This document shows positions 51,005 through 63,115 of a stretch of DNA of 64,000 nt, piece by piece. The DNA is taken from assembly GCA_024734555.1 (NCBI GenBank), contig JANPWX010000028.1, positions 451,694 to 515,693 of the forward strand, written 5' to 3'. This DNA comes from Trochalopteron elliotii. Lineage: Eukaryota > Chordata > Aves > Passeriformes > Leiothrichidae. The notes under the pieces were generated by a model. That model did no database searches. It was not told where the DNA came from and saw only the letters and a program-made list of their open reading frames with translations. How positions within the stretch are numbered: position 1 is the first letter of the stretch; every line of letters begins with the position of its first letter. The translations under genes were made by a program, and so were the position numbers.

Positions 51005-52010
51005 TCACCTTCTGGGCCTAAACACTCCTGCCATAGGATCTAAGGCAAATAAATATTTTAAATTTTGTGTTAGGAGTTTGGCGAGGCGGGGAGCATAAAG
51101 GAGCAGCAGAGGGCAGCGCCAGTGGCCCCATCCAGCCATGGGCTTTCCCAACGTGGCCATGCAGCTCAAGAGAGCCTCAGATGAAAGCCCCTCTCTTGGA
51201 TCCCCTTTGTGAGGGACCATGGATAGACCTGACCTGCTGAGTCCCTGCTTTATTTTGAGCAGTACTGTTGCCAGACAAAGATGTACAAAGAAACCCATTT
51301 AGACAGGCTTTATTACCCTGGCTGCCTGGAGTACCCTCCTCCCCATGATGGCAAAAGGCTTGGCAGCCAGGAAAATAAAGGAAGTTCAGAGAGGTTTTAC
51401 TGGTTTGTTGTCACTGTCAATAAGTTATAGCTCTGTTTTTAATAGCCAGCCTCTGGGTAGCACTGCCCAGCAGACGTCTGAGTAAGCACTTTTCACAGAG
51501 GCGGCAGCTGGATGACTGTGGATTACATAACCCACCAGGCCCCGCGCAGGCCCACGTGTGACGCGTTAAGCAAAGTCTCGAATAAGCCCGTGAAAAGTGC
51601 AGGCTGGCAGATTCAGGGCTGGCTGTAACTTCTGCCAGATGGGTTGCTGTACCCTGTGCTGAGCTGCACCGCTGCACCCAGCATGGATGCAGAGGCATCC
51701 TGGCTGCCTGTGCAGGCTGAGCTGGGGAGGCAGATATGTCTGTTTGTCCCTGTGGAGGTGGCCACACTTGGGCCTTGCTGGGAACACAGCCACATCTGGC
51801 CCCTCTGGGGATGTGGCTACATGTGAGCCTCTCTGAGGAGACAGCCATGCTTATGCCTCTTACTGGGACCAGCAGGTTCATGAACAAGCAGAGGAGAAAC
51901 CACTTGGTGAGGGAATGGCTGCCCCCAAGGCAGTTAGGGGGAAGGAGAAAGGCAGTGCATGAACAGGAATTTTTTTGAGGGGCACTCCTTGTCTGCTTAG
52001 AAAGGGACAT
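51005..52010. other. Local GC-rich patch with long chance-like open frames
   Basis: This kilobase is clearly more GC-rich than its surroundings and retains CpGs around 51070-51080 and 51541-51592 (cccgcgcagg, cacgtgtgacgcg). Stops are scarce, giving a 197-codon minus-strand frame (51417-52010) and overlapping plus-strand frames. None of them resembles a known protein, and the minisatellite inside has a unit not divisible by three. It is more likely regulatory or neutral than coding. Confidence 0.5.
51730..51868. repeat. Five-unit 27/28-bp minisatellite
   Basis: Diverged units start at 51730, 51758, 51786, 51813 and 51841. Each has a cagcca/tggcca/tggcta-like start, a central gcct/gccc and a ctctgggg-like end. 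Unit lengths are 28, 28, 27, 28 and 28. Confidence 0.75.
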
Positions 52011-52324
52011 GCAGTTCTCCAGGAAAGAACAAAATCAGTGTTGCTCTAGGCACTTTCTGAACCTTGTTCACCTGGAAAGCCTGTTGCATCAGCCTGTGTA
52101 GTGACAGCCATCTCTCTGCTGGGAACTACCAGCTCCCTGACTAGCAAGAGTAGCATGAGGGCTTCAGGAAGGATGGGAGCCTAGGTGTGAGCACTGCAGA
52201 TGTAGCAGGGTTGAATATCTCTTAGTTAAAATAATAAATCAGATCTCAGAATGAAAAAAAATAATTTACAGCATTGTGTATGTTAGTGTTCCAAACATTC
52301 CTGATAATAAAACCTAGGTCTTAC

Positions 52325-52515
52325 AGAGTCATAAAATCACAGAATTATACAACAGTGAAGTTTGAAGGGCCCTGTAAAGGTTACCTAATCCAATCCCTTT
52401 GGAATGATCAGGGACATCTTCAACTAGATCAGGTTTCTCTGGAACCCTATCCAGCCTTGAATATTTTATGGGGATGGATACTCTATCTGTTCCAGTGTTT
52501 TACCACCCTCTAGAT
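52325..52515 (-). mobile_element. CR1 LINE 3' end fragment, minus orientation
   Basis: Reading the plus strand, gagtcataaaatcacagaat, gggacatcttcaactagatc, aggtttctctggaaccctat and gttccagtgttttaccaccc follow the reverse complement of the avian CR1 3' region in order. The tail-repeat side is at the low-coordinate end, so the element points to the minus strand. It is 5'-truncated and moderately diverged. Confidence 0.92.
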
Positions 52516-55500
52516 CAGAGTCTTTAGGTATCAAAATAGTTTATAAAGGAGAGCAGACAGAAGCTGGCAGGAGACTTTTCAGAGAAGGCCTGGCAGTCCT
52601 GCTACTGCAGTTTAATGACTACTCCTTGAACAACGACAGTAACAACTGTGGGCTCAGAAGGGACTACACTCTTGGTTTGATGGCAGTCCTACCTACTGAA
52701 CAGGAAACTCTAAGAGGGAAGGCATCTTGTGCTTTTCTCTGAACTCAAGCCAAGTGTTATAACTTGTTGTGGAGGTACATAGAGTACTCGGATACCATGG
52801 TGAGGATAGTGATAGAGGAACATGACCAAACAAATTCAACTAAAGTACAGGACAGAGGCTTGGCTAACAAGTCGTGTTGGATCACAACTAGAGCATCATA
52901 CTACAGAGAGTTCTGCATGTGTGTTTTAATGGGGATACAAACCAATGACTCACCCAGTGCTTTGTGCTGTAAGTTGCTATATCACGAACATGGCACTGCT
53001 CAGTTTCCAGCTAAGAAACACTTCATTCAGCAATTAAGTGGGTTGTTATCTGGCAGTCATTATATATGTGATTTACAAGGAACATACAGATCTCCATTAC
53101 CAGTGTGAAGGACCACCAATATAAAGTACAGCAAATGGGATTTTTATCTTTCAGCACACAGCAAGAGTGGATGCATGAGCACACTTTTCAGGCTGTATGC
53201 AATCAATCTAATATAAGACATTATCTCCAAAGCAGACTAAACTTAGGACTGCTTTACATGACTTCTTACCTTTAAATATATTTGACAATCTGCTCCCCTG
53301 ATATCTTGAAAGTTTTCTGTGGCCAGTACAAGGTGCTCATCACGAACATAAAATGGTTACCAGTGCAATGGGACACTGTTATGTCAGAGGAATCTGCTGA
53401 CAGGCTAAGGAGCAAACACTTAACAAAAATCAGAGTTCGTTTCTATTTTGTGTTTTAAGTCAGCTTCAATGATCTCTCGAGATGAGAAAAATGTGCACAG
53501 ACTAGAAAAGCAGGCAAGGAGTGAATGAATACTTCTAAACAGAGAGGAGGAAACTGTAAAAAAGTGGAAGTTAAAAAACAAACAGAATTTAGCAGTGACT
53601 GTATATCTTTCATATTTTACGAAGTTATGTTGTAACAAGGAAGAATCTGAGAGCAGAAAAAGAAAACAGAATGTCTTAAACTTTGTATCTGGAGCAGATA
53701 TGACTACCCTTGAAGCAAATAATTTCTAGGGCTGGTTTTCAGAAAGTAAAAAGCTTTTTAATTGTAATCAGGAAGCCATAATCAGTATAAAATTTGGACT
53801 AACAGTACTCTCCCTCAGCCTCAGAGCATATGAACAATCAAGAAACTCACAGACCTGCTGGGCACCCTGACTGGGAGGGGAGAACTCAATGACACTTGGA
53901 TCATTTCATTCACTTAGGTGGGCTCCAATGTGGCAAGCACTTAGGATGTAATGATTAAGGCTGTGTAAACAAATGGGAAATTGTATCCTTGCTAATATTT
54001 AGTATTTTTTCTCAAAAGGAAATTGAAAAAAACTACATTGAATAAGACATTTAGTTTAAACCAAACATAATCTCAGGTGCATGCAAGGAAATTATAGGAA
54101 ACATTGCATACAAGTCAGAATAATTATTATTTATTTCTTTTCTGAAAAATCAAACCAGGAAAAATATTTTCACAGACAAAGCTGTTAAACATTCAAACCT
54201 GCAAATAGATTTGAGATGACCAAAACCATATGTTCTGGGGTTCCCTGAAGATTTTTCCCCCAGTTCTTGTGCCTAACTTTGCAAATACAGGCAGTCTACT
54301 TGAAGGTAGCAGGGCTATTCTGACCTAAAAAAATGCCAAGTATTTGCAATATGCAGCCTTTACGTGTGTGTTTCAATCCATCTTGAGAATTTAGAGTCCA
54401 TCTTGTTGTGAGTAATCACAAGGATATTAAGAGAAGGATTTTACATGAACATTGCCTTCTGGTTTTGCTGTGTTAATTGATAATAAATGTTCTGTTTGCC
54501 AACATAACAGTGTGAACTCAGAAGAAATGGATTTAAATTAGGAATGATTTTTTTGTTTATATGTTTATGTCTCACACAGATTTTTAAATTTGTGTAATGT
54601 CAGAGCAGGAAATTAATGTGTCCTATGATCTCAGTGTTGTGTATTTATAACTTGGGTTAAAGGTGACATCATAAACCTCCAGAAAGTCCTTGTATACAGA
54701 AAAAACAATGAGGGGGAGAAGACTGCTGACCTCTCATTCACATCAAGAACATTCAACCATAAAATCAAAGGTTCATATCAGTGATTTTTGTAAGTGAAAA
54801 ATTTCCCTGTGTGGTGAATCTCTGATAAGAAATGCATTGCTCCTGTCTCAGAGATAAGGAGTTTGCATGTCAAAATTCTTTTCAAGTATGGGGATTTGGG
54901 GATTGATGATTTTATAAATAGCCCTTTCCACAAAAAATAGTGAAGGAGAAGGGAAGAAACAACAACAGTTTCTTCCCAAATCGCCCACAAGGATAAGGGC
55001 AGTTTCTTTTCCGCCTTTTAGGGGGGCAGGTCTTGGGACCCTGGATACTGAGAACTCAGGGTCTTCCACCCCTTGTTTCAGTAGCAGTCGGAAAAAAAGT
55101 CTTTCCCTGGGAAATTCAGCAATGTTATGTATATGTGTGGGCCCCTTCCTTCCACTGCTCTCCAGGAATGACCTGTCCCACTGCTTCCCCATGCACTCTT
55201 CCCATTCTCCCATTTTTCCCAAAGTTAACAAGTCTGGAAATAATTAGGAAATCCAGTCAGCTCTCTAGTACTATATAATTCAATTTACTGCTCTGTGTGT
55301 GAAAATTTGAGCTCAAGGCAGTGTTTATCTGTTATAAAAATGCTTTCTTGTAGGGGAAAAAACATCCTTCCTGATTGCTTGTGGCTCATGTCTAGTTGTT
55401 TAAATCATTAAAATCACAGGATTAATGATTTCAAGCTACAATTTTTGCCATTGCTATTTCAGTGTACACAATGATTTATTTCTTGGAGCATGAAACACAA

Positions 55501-58500
55501 AAATATAGAGCAGAAGGTACTTTTGCAGTGTCTTCACCATCATCCAGTCCAGATTTGAGAACAACAATGTGAGAATAGCTCCACTGTGTCAGCATTAATC
55601 ATGATGACAGATTCTTGACTGAACTTGAAGAATAATATAAATTAGGTGGGAAGTTAAGAAGCAATGCTACCTCACAGTCTTTTTAGTCTCATACTGCTAA
55701 CAATGTAAATGCTTGAAACTGTATAAGAAGTCATGGAAGTATTTGCTTTTTAAATAAATATGCTGTGTCATGATTTTCTCTTTTTCATAGAATTTTGAAT
55801 ATCTGCTGTTTTTTCAGCATTAGAACTGGGAGCATAGGCATGATAGAGCTTGCTAATACACAGGAGCATATAAGGATGTAAAGAGCCTATTTAGATAGGG
55901 TTATACATAGGCATTTTCCTGCTTTTCTGGCTTAGAAAACCACATTTTTTTAGGGTAGTATATTCTGCCCCGCCCATCTCTGGTCATGGTTGGCCTTGTG
56001 TCAAGATTGCCCTCACTGGCTGTATCTACATGAGTGACTGAATTATAAGGGATCATTCCCTGGCTGTGAGGTCAGCTGTCACAGAGCACCCACAGTCACA
56101 TTACTGACATCTTGCAGGGGATGATCTTTGCCTCATGCTGACTCGCACTGCTACAGAGAACTAGCTGAAATTGTGCCTGGGACCATGCTAACCATTTAAA
56201 ATATAGACTGTTGAATCTATTGCATTTATTTTAGCAGTTAATAAATTGATATTTAATTTTTGACACCTGATGTCAAGACTGTTGTGCACACAGAAGAAAA
56301 GGAATATTTATTTTATATGCATCTTCATAACCTTTTGGAGGTGCAGGACTGGTAAGGCAGCTATGTAGAGAGATTAGCAGAAACAGCCAGTTAAAAGTGT
56401 GTGGAACAATGTTTTCTTGCTCAGGTTGGCCAGGGTTTGCAGAGATGTGTAGAGGTTGATTTTCCACTGCAGGCCACGTGGCATTTGGAGGTAGAGTGAA
56501 GCAATTCAAAATACAATTGCTTACTGGATATGGCTCTCTTAAAGCCATAGATACTAAATTTCCAAAGAAATCATGACTAACAAGAGCAACCTTCAACTCT
56601 TTCTGCTTGGTTAGTCAACGTTTGTTGTATGACTTGTAAAACTGTTAAGACATATATGAGATGATAAAAAAAATGAATTGTGTCCAACTGTTACTTTTAA
56701 AACTTTTCTATTTAACTTAAGGTATTTTGGTGTGTCTCCAGAGGTGACAGAGTATTTGACAATAAAATTCAGATAGTCTGGTTACAGAACAGAAAGGTGA
56801 GTTCTGGAGGATCCATACTTTTCAGTCTCATTCAGTACCACTGTGGCCTCTTCAGCGTTGCTGCAATATGAACAATGATATATCTGCCTGACCATGGACT
56901 TTCTTTCTAAGAGTTGGACAAGATAAACATCTTTACTGTGAAGGGATAGTTAGGAGAAGATGATAACCCCACTTACTGGGATTAGTCAGTGACTGATTTA
57001 TTATTGCCTAACCAAGATTTTAAGGAGCTTTAAGTCATACCAAAAATTATCTGGGAATATTAAAGTCCTGATAGGAATCATAAGCAGTCCAGGGTTTTAT
57101 AAGTTATGCAGGTACTCTCTTTGCAGGGAGAGACAGGCTCTCTTCTAAGCAGAGAACTTTCTGTGTGCCTTACTTCTGTTTCCTACGCCCTCAAATATTA
57201 AGATTTCAGAGCATAGTGGAAGCATGATACCAACACCTCCAGACATCAAACCTACCCTTCTATCACCACTGCAGTTTTTCTGGGGTGCTGAGTAACATCC
57301 AGCATTCTAGGAAGGGTCATTAATGGTGAGACAGTCTGTGTTTCAATCACCTGCCTATCAATCAAATTCCTGAAGGCCAGAGTTCAATTAATTGATGACA
57401 CCCTTGAGGGAACCTAAGCAGTTAACAAGTCAGTGAGACTTGGTAGAAAAACAAGCAGTAAGTTAAAAAAAAAAAAACCACCAACAAAACCTCCCATAAC
57501 TCTCTTTTGCCATTTTACCTCCCTCTGACTTGTCTTTCCATCACTGCCCCACACTTATAAAGACAATGCATACTTTTCATGCAAAAAGCATGGACTAGAC
57601 ACAGAAAAACAAAACATATTTTAAATCCAGACATCCTCCATGCCACAGATAGATAGATTCATGATCTTGAAAATGCCAAAGGGAAATAACCAGAGTTTAT
57701 CGCAGTCCTAATAGTTAATTTCACTGTTTTCTTTTCTTCTTAGCTGCTTTAAATTATTTCTCTGTAGTTCACAAAGTTTCAGTGAGGTGTGCTTCAAGTC
57801 CCCTTTGTATAGGATTTTCTTTGTATTGTTTTGATTTAAATGATTGGCTTTTTGACTTTTGATGAACTCTGATGTGGAAGTTTGTCACTTACATGACACT
57901 TCCAAAATACTCTGAACTATGTAAAGACTTCTCCCAAATATGGAATCATGTCCTTTTGTGGTAATAAATCAGACAAAAATGGTTTTAGCAACAAACAAAT
58001 CTAAAACAGTGAAATTAGCTTGGTTTAATCAAGCAGTTTATATTGTCTTCATCAAAGTGAACATGCATGTTGATACAATATAGATATATGTAAAACCTAG
58101 TACTTTTACTTTATGTAGAAGTGTTTAAATAACTAATTTGGCTTAATTATGCACAACTTTTGACCAGGCTTTGCTTTTAGCTGAAAAGTAAGGTTTTGTT
58201 GGTGTAACAGATTTTGATATTACCTTACATTAAAATTCCTCAAACTCACTAGTTTCTCCAGCGATGTATAACCATACTGGATGACTTTGCCTGACAAGTT
58301 TCAAGCATAAGTAGATCTGACAGACTTGTCCTGGTCTGAAAATGTATGATGAAAAATTAATTTGGCAAGTTTTCCATAATTATGTTTTTATTAATGCTTC
58401 GAGCACCTCTAATCTGTGCAGCAAAAACAATTCTGCTGTCAGTTTGCTTCAGCTAAGGTTTTGCTTCTCACCAGTGGTTTGTTTCTGGCTTTAGGTTGCT

Positions 58501-61500
58501 GAGGGAAGGTGGAGTAATGTCTCTCTTCCATGTGTAGTCAACTGTTTTGATACAGGGGAAATGCAAGTTTCTATCACCTCTTGCTGAGTGAGAACTAAAA
58601 CAGATCTGCAGCACAAACATCAGAATATACAAAATCTGTTAGGGGTGTTTTGCAGCATGGGTTTGATTTACAACAGCATGAAGCAATGTGTAAGTGGTGG
58701 GGGCGTGATTTGGGAGATACCAGAAGTTTTGCTCAGCAGCAAATCCCATGGAGTATCCCTGATCTCACTTTGTTCAGTTGAGCTGTGTGGAGGGACCATG
58801 TTTTTGAGTAGAAAGCACTACTAAATATTCTGAAAACTGACTATGTGAGACTAAGCTATTGATCTGTAGAGCTAAATGGATACACACATTTTGGGTAAAG
58901 GTGTTTATTATAGCAGCATTATAACTTTGTAGTTACACTGATAAATGAGATGGGCTATTTATTTGCTTTTAAGTTGATTTGGAAATCTGACTACAATAGC
59001 ATGAATTTTGAAGAGTGCAAATATAATTATTTTGATTCATTGAGATATCTTGTGTCCCTTTCAGTCAGCAGTTTAAAACCAGTTGCTACTCTTCTGGTCC
59101 CTTATATCTATTACGTGCTTTAAAAGCTCTCCTTCCAAGAACAAGAGAGAAACTCTAAAGGTCATCAGTAATCAACTTGGAAGATCCTTTTATAGAAGAT
59201 GGTGTTGGATGGTAGCAGTGGCAGGCAAAGTACAGTTGGGAAGTGTGATATTTAGGGTAGTCCTTAACTCACAAGACCGCTTCAGTGCTCTGCTTTATTT
59301 TAGCTCTCCATAGCTTTCTATATGATGCTGAGATTCTGGAGAAAAACAGAATTCTAAAAGCACAAACTTGTCTAATAAGCCACATCCAGCTTTCTTGTTT
59401 TCAATCTAATTTCTTAGGGGAGGTCTTCCCTTATGATTGGCGCTGATTGCACCACATTTATTTTCAAATAACTGTTAGCAATTAAAATATGCCTGGGAGA
59501 CTCTTCAGAGAAGAGGAAAAAAGATAATGGGAAGCATATATGGATATTTGGAGACAAGAAAAGGGAGAACTGGAAAGGAAAAACTTCTAAGCATGCAAAT
59601 GATCAGCTGGGTTGGAGTCCAACATTCATTCTGGTTAAGGCATACTAGGCAAACACCAGTTATCTGCTGGACAGGAAGCTCAAAATCTGGAGCCAAGGCA
59701 ACCATTTCTGTACTACTGCAGAAGTAGGTAAGTACCCAAATAAACTTACCACAAGGTCTTGGATCTTTGGAAGAGCATCTATGGAAGGAAGGTGGTATCT
59801 TTTGGGGAGCTGGACACAGGCTGCAGCCAAAATGCAGTGAAAGGGACTGGGATTTTCTCAACTATAACAAAAGACCAGTGCTTTTAAAAAGCTTATTTGA
59901 TCAGAGTGAAAATTATCCATAGGCTTAAAAAAACCTAAAATCCATTGCTCTGGCTTTCAAATAAGTTCCATTGTTCGGATAAAGTTTGCTGGAGGCTTAT
60001 AAAGCTGTAAAATGAAAGAGAAAGTTCAGGAAAGCAAAAATTCTCCATCAGTCAGATCTGGCACAATCAAATGATGGAGGCAAGGCCAAGTGTTTGTATA
60101 ACACATGCCATGGCTGTCACAGATCCTGAGAGGACTGGTGGCAGGTCACCACATGACTACTGTGGACCAAAATCCCTTCTCTCTGAATGATACATGTATG
60201 CAATAGTGATTTTAAGCAAGAACAAGGAGATTTCTGTAGTGTTTCAAAAGTTTTGTGAACACTTCAATGATACGTATTGCTTTGTGCCAGATAACCTCAC
60301 AAAAATCCTATTTATAGAAGAGACATAGTACAGGGCTTAGAAATGATAAATGTTGCTGCAATACGTATCCCTTCTCCATTCTCCCTTTTAGTAATACACA
60401 GAGAAATAAAATTCTTGCATCTTCAAAATAAGGAAAAAAGTATCCTGGACTGAAATACAGTAAGGTATTTTTTTCCTGGCTTTCTTGGGGTCACACATTT
60501 TTACGGGGCAGAGGATCTCACAAGCTTGGTAGTGCACCAGATGCTGGAGTTTTCTTCTGATTCAGATCAAAATCATTGGGTTGAATCCAGATCTCAAGTT
60601 GAGAAATGGCAGGGTTTGCTTTCTCTGACAGTTTTGAATGTTTTCAATATTCTATCCCTACTTGTAAGCGGACTGTCTTAGGTACTGACAGCATAAAATT
60701 GAACACAATGAACCAATACTTTCCTAGTTTTCATTTTTTAAAAATATTTTTACCTAATTATGAGGTCATCCATTCTTACCAGTCAGCTAATTTGCTGACA
60801 TAAAGGATGAAACGACCACTTAAATTTTCAGGCATCTCTTCCTGCAAGACTGGCACCTCTAACTCACAAACTATTTAACCTTCATATTGTAATGTGCCAC
60901 TGTTGCTGTTGGGAAGACAGCAATGAAAAATTTATTTCTTGGTTTCCATAGTGTGATTGTTAAAGCTTGTACATTGGTTTAATTCAGGTAGCTTCTGAGA
61001 TCTCTAGTCATTCTCTTGTTCCTGTTATTAGAAATGGAGTTTCTTCAGCAACAATTTGCTAGGCATTTTAAAGAGCTGTTTAATTTGGGCTGTATCATCT
61101 TTTCCATTTATTATTTGTATGTGAGTCCTATGTTCCATTGTTTCAGTTTCATATAGGTCAGTTATATAATACATTTGAAAGCAGGTATTTGCAGAAGGGC
61201 TGTTCCCACCCAGTACCACTTTCTGGAATTGTAGGTCAGCGTTCCCTGTGAAAACAGTGGGTGAAGCAGTATCCCCAGCTCACCATCCCATTAAATTCAT
61301 ATAGAGCAGGAGTCTTGACCATGAAAAGAAAACCAAAATTCTTCCTGAGGTTTTCTAGTACAGTTTCATTTTAAAAGCACCTGTACTAAATAATTGTGTT
61401 CTGGTTTAGTTTGTATGGTGTAAGTATTGCACATTGTATTCACTTTCTCAGTAGCAGCAGCCAAATATATTTTTCTGTTCATTATCATGAAAAAAATGTT

Positions 61501-62858
61501 ACTGCCACAGATATCAATCCTGTCTCTGTACATTATATTTCAAATCAATTTGTCCTTTCTTGTGTAGTGGAAGAAGGGATTATTTGATTAACTGTCCATT
61601 TATCATTCCCATTTTCCATTTTTTTCAACTAGGAGATATGCTAACTTATGCTGAGCATGTTGTTTGTTTTACAGTTTCACTCACACTGCCAAAGTTTTAT
61701 TCGCTTTTATAGAGTTCAGAGGTAGATTTTCTTGGCACTGTGGAAAATTGAACCTAAAAAGTAACAAAGGCTTTTTTTCTTTGAGTCTTTGTTTCCCCAA
61801 GCAATATGTATTTCTGCATTCAACCAAAACAAAACTACAACAGGAGGGAACTTCTTGTGGATAAACCAAGGCACAAGTAATCTTTCTGCCACAGCAAGGA
61901 GTAAAACTGAAGCAGGACTTGTTACGGGACCGAACCTTTTTCAGCTGCACCTTTGGGCTTTGGCAGGCTGAGAGTCACGCAAAGAAACCTGCGTGTCTCT
62001 CCAGCAAGATGTCGTCATTTTTAAGCAAGTTTTTTTCTGCAAATGGGAAAAAGTACTGGGAACAGTAAGGTGTAGCATGCAGGAAAGAGGGTTTCTCAGA
62101 TTCATAAATCATGTCAATGTGATTTAATATTTTTCCTATGCTTATTATTTATAAGCAAATTAATCCCATCTGTTTCATTAAATATGCTTTTCCTTGACTT
62201 TAGAAACAAAAAAATATTAAGGATCCTTGATTTTAAATTAATCTTGAATTCTGGTTTTGGAACATGCTTAATTATCTGGAAGCCTTGTCTTTGTTTCTAG
62301 TTATTTTTCCTCCTTCTTCCACTAGTATGGCAGAGTTTAATTTTTAGAGGAATTTCTTCCTTTCTTTTGCCTCTAACTTTTAATTAATTTACATATTTAT
62401 TTGCTTTTAATAGTCTAGCTTTCTTTTAAAAATATTCATTTTAATATAAATATGTTTGTAAAAGTGGATCCAACAAAAGAGGGGAAAAGAGGTGTGTTTC
62501 TAAATATGGGGAGTACTGTTTCCTTAAAAAAAATTATTTCCTTATTTTAAGGTTTTGTACATTTATCAGCAGCAAAAAGGAACAGAACTACAGGCTTTAA
62601 ATACAAAGATATGTAAACACTGGAGTGTTCTGATATTTCATTAAAAAATTACAGATTAATATTTCATTGTGATTAATCTCTCATTTTAAACAAATTTGTC
62701 ACAATCCTTATAAATAATGCAGCAATTAGGTTACAGCTAAACCAGTGCTTATGTATTTGCCCTAAAGCATTAGCCAAAGTATTAAAAAATATTCTGTACC
62801 TTTTCAGATGCCACTTAAGGACTATTCTGAAATTACTGAAAGGCTATTCTGAGAATTC

Positions 62859-62876
62859 AAAAAAAAAAAAAAAAAA
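62859..62876 (+). repeat. A18 homopolymer
   Basis: Eighteen consecutive adenines follow gagaattc. It may be the tail of an old retroposed sequence, but the upstream sequence is not recognised. Confidence 0.9.
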
Positions 62877-62989
62877 TAAGCTTCTTCCCCATTTCTGTTT
62901 GGAGAAATTAATGTCTGTCTCTGCCTTGCAAAGAAGTGAAAAAGCAGATGGTATTCTTTTATCTTGTGCCCTATTTGCTGACCACTAGA

Positions 62990-63115
62990 AACAGCGCTGG
63001 GGGCGGAATGCTCTGCTGTCCCTTAATGCGCCGCTGATAGTGAGGTGTTATCTCAGAGCTGCCTCTCAACCTCTACCCCGTCACATTAGCCGAGATCAGC
63101 GACGTAGCGTGCACT
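62990..63115. promoter_or_regulatory. Candidate regulatory element: CpG-retaining patch with T-box-like and GATA sites
   Basis: In an otherwise CpG-poor desert, about ten CpGs cluster here (gcgctggggg, atgcgccgctg, gcgacgtagcg). At 63041-63051 the plus strand reads aggtgttatct: a near-consensus T-box half-site (AGGTGTtA) overlapping a GATA site (TTATCT). This is a motif-based inference only. Confidence 0.3.

Noticed and set aside
20843..52190. Exact T-box half-sites (AGGTGTGA or its complement) at 20843, 21895, 41373, 45268 and 52183 as a TBX18 autoregulatory set
   Set aside because: An 8-mer is expected about twice in 64 kb on both strands; five scattered sites with no clustering are not convincing evidence.
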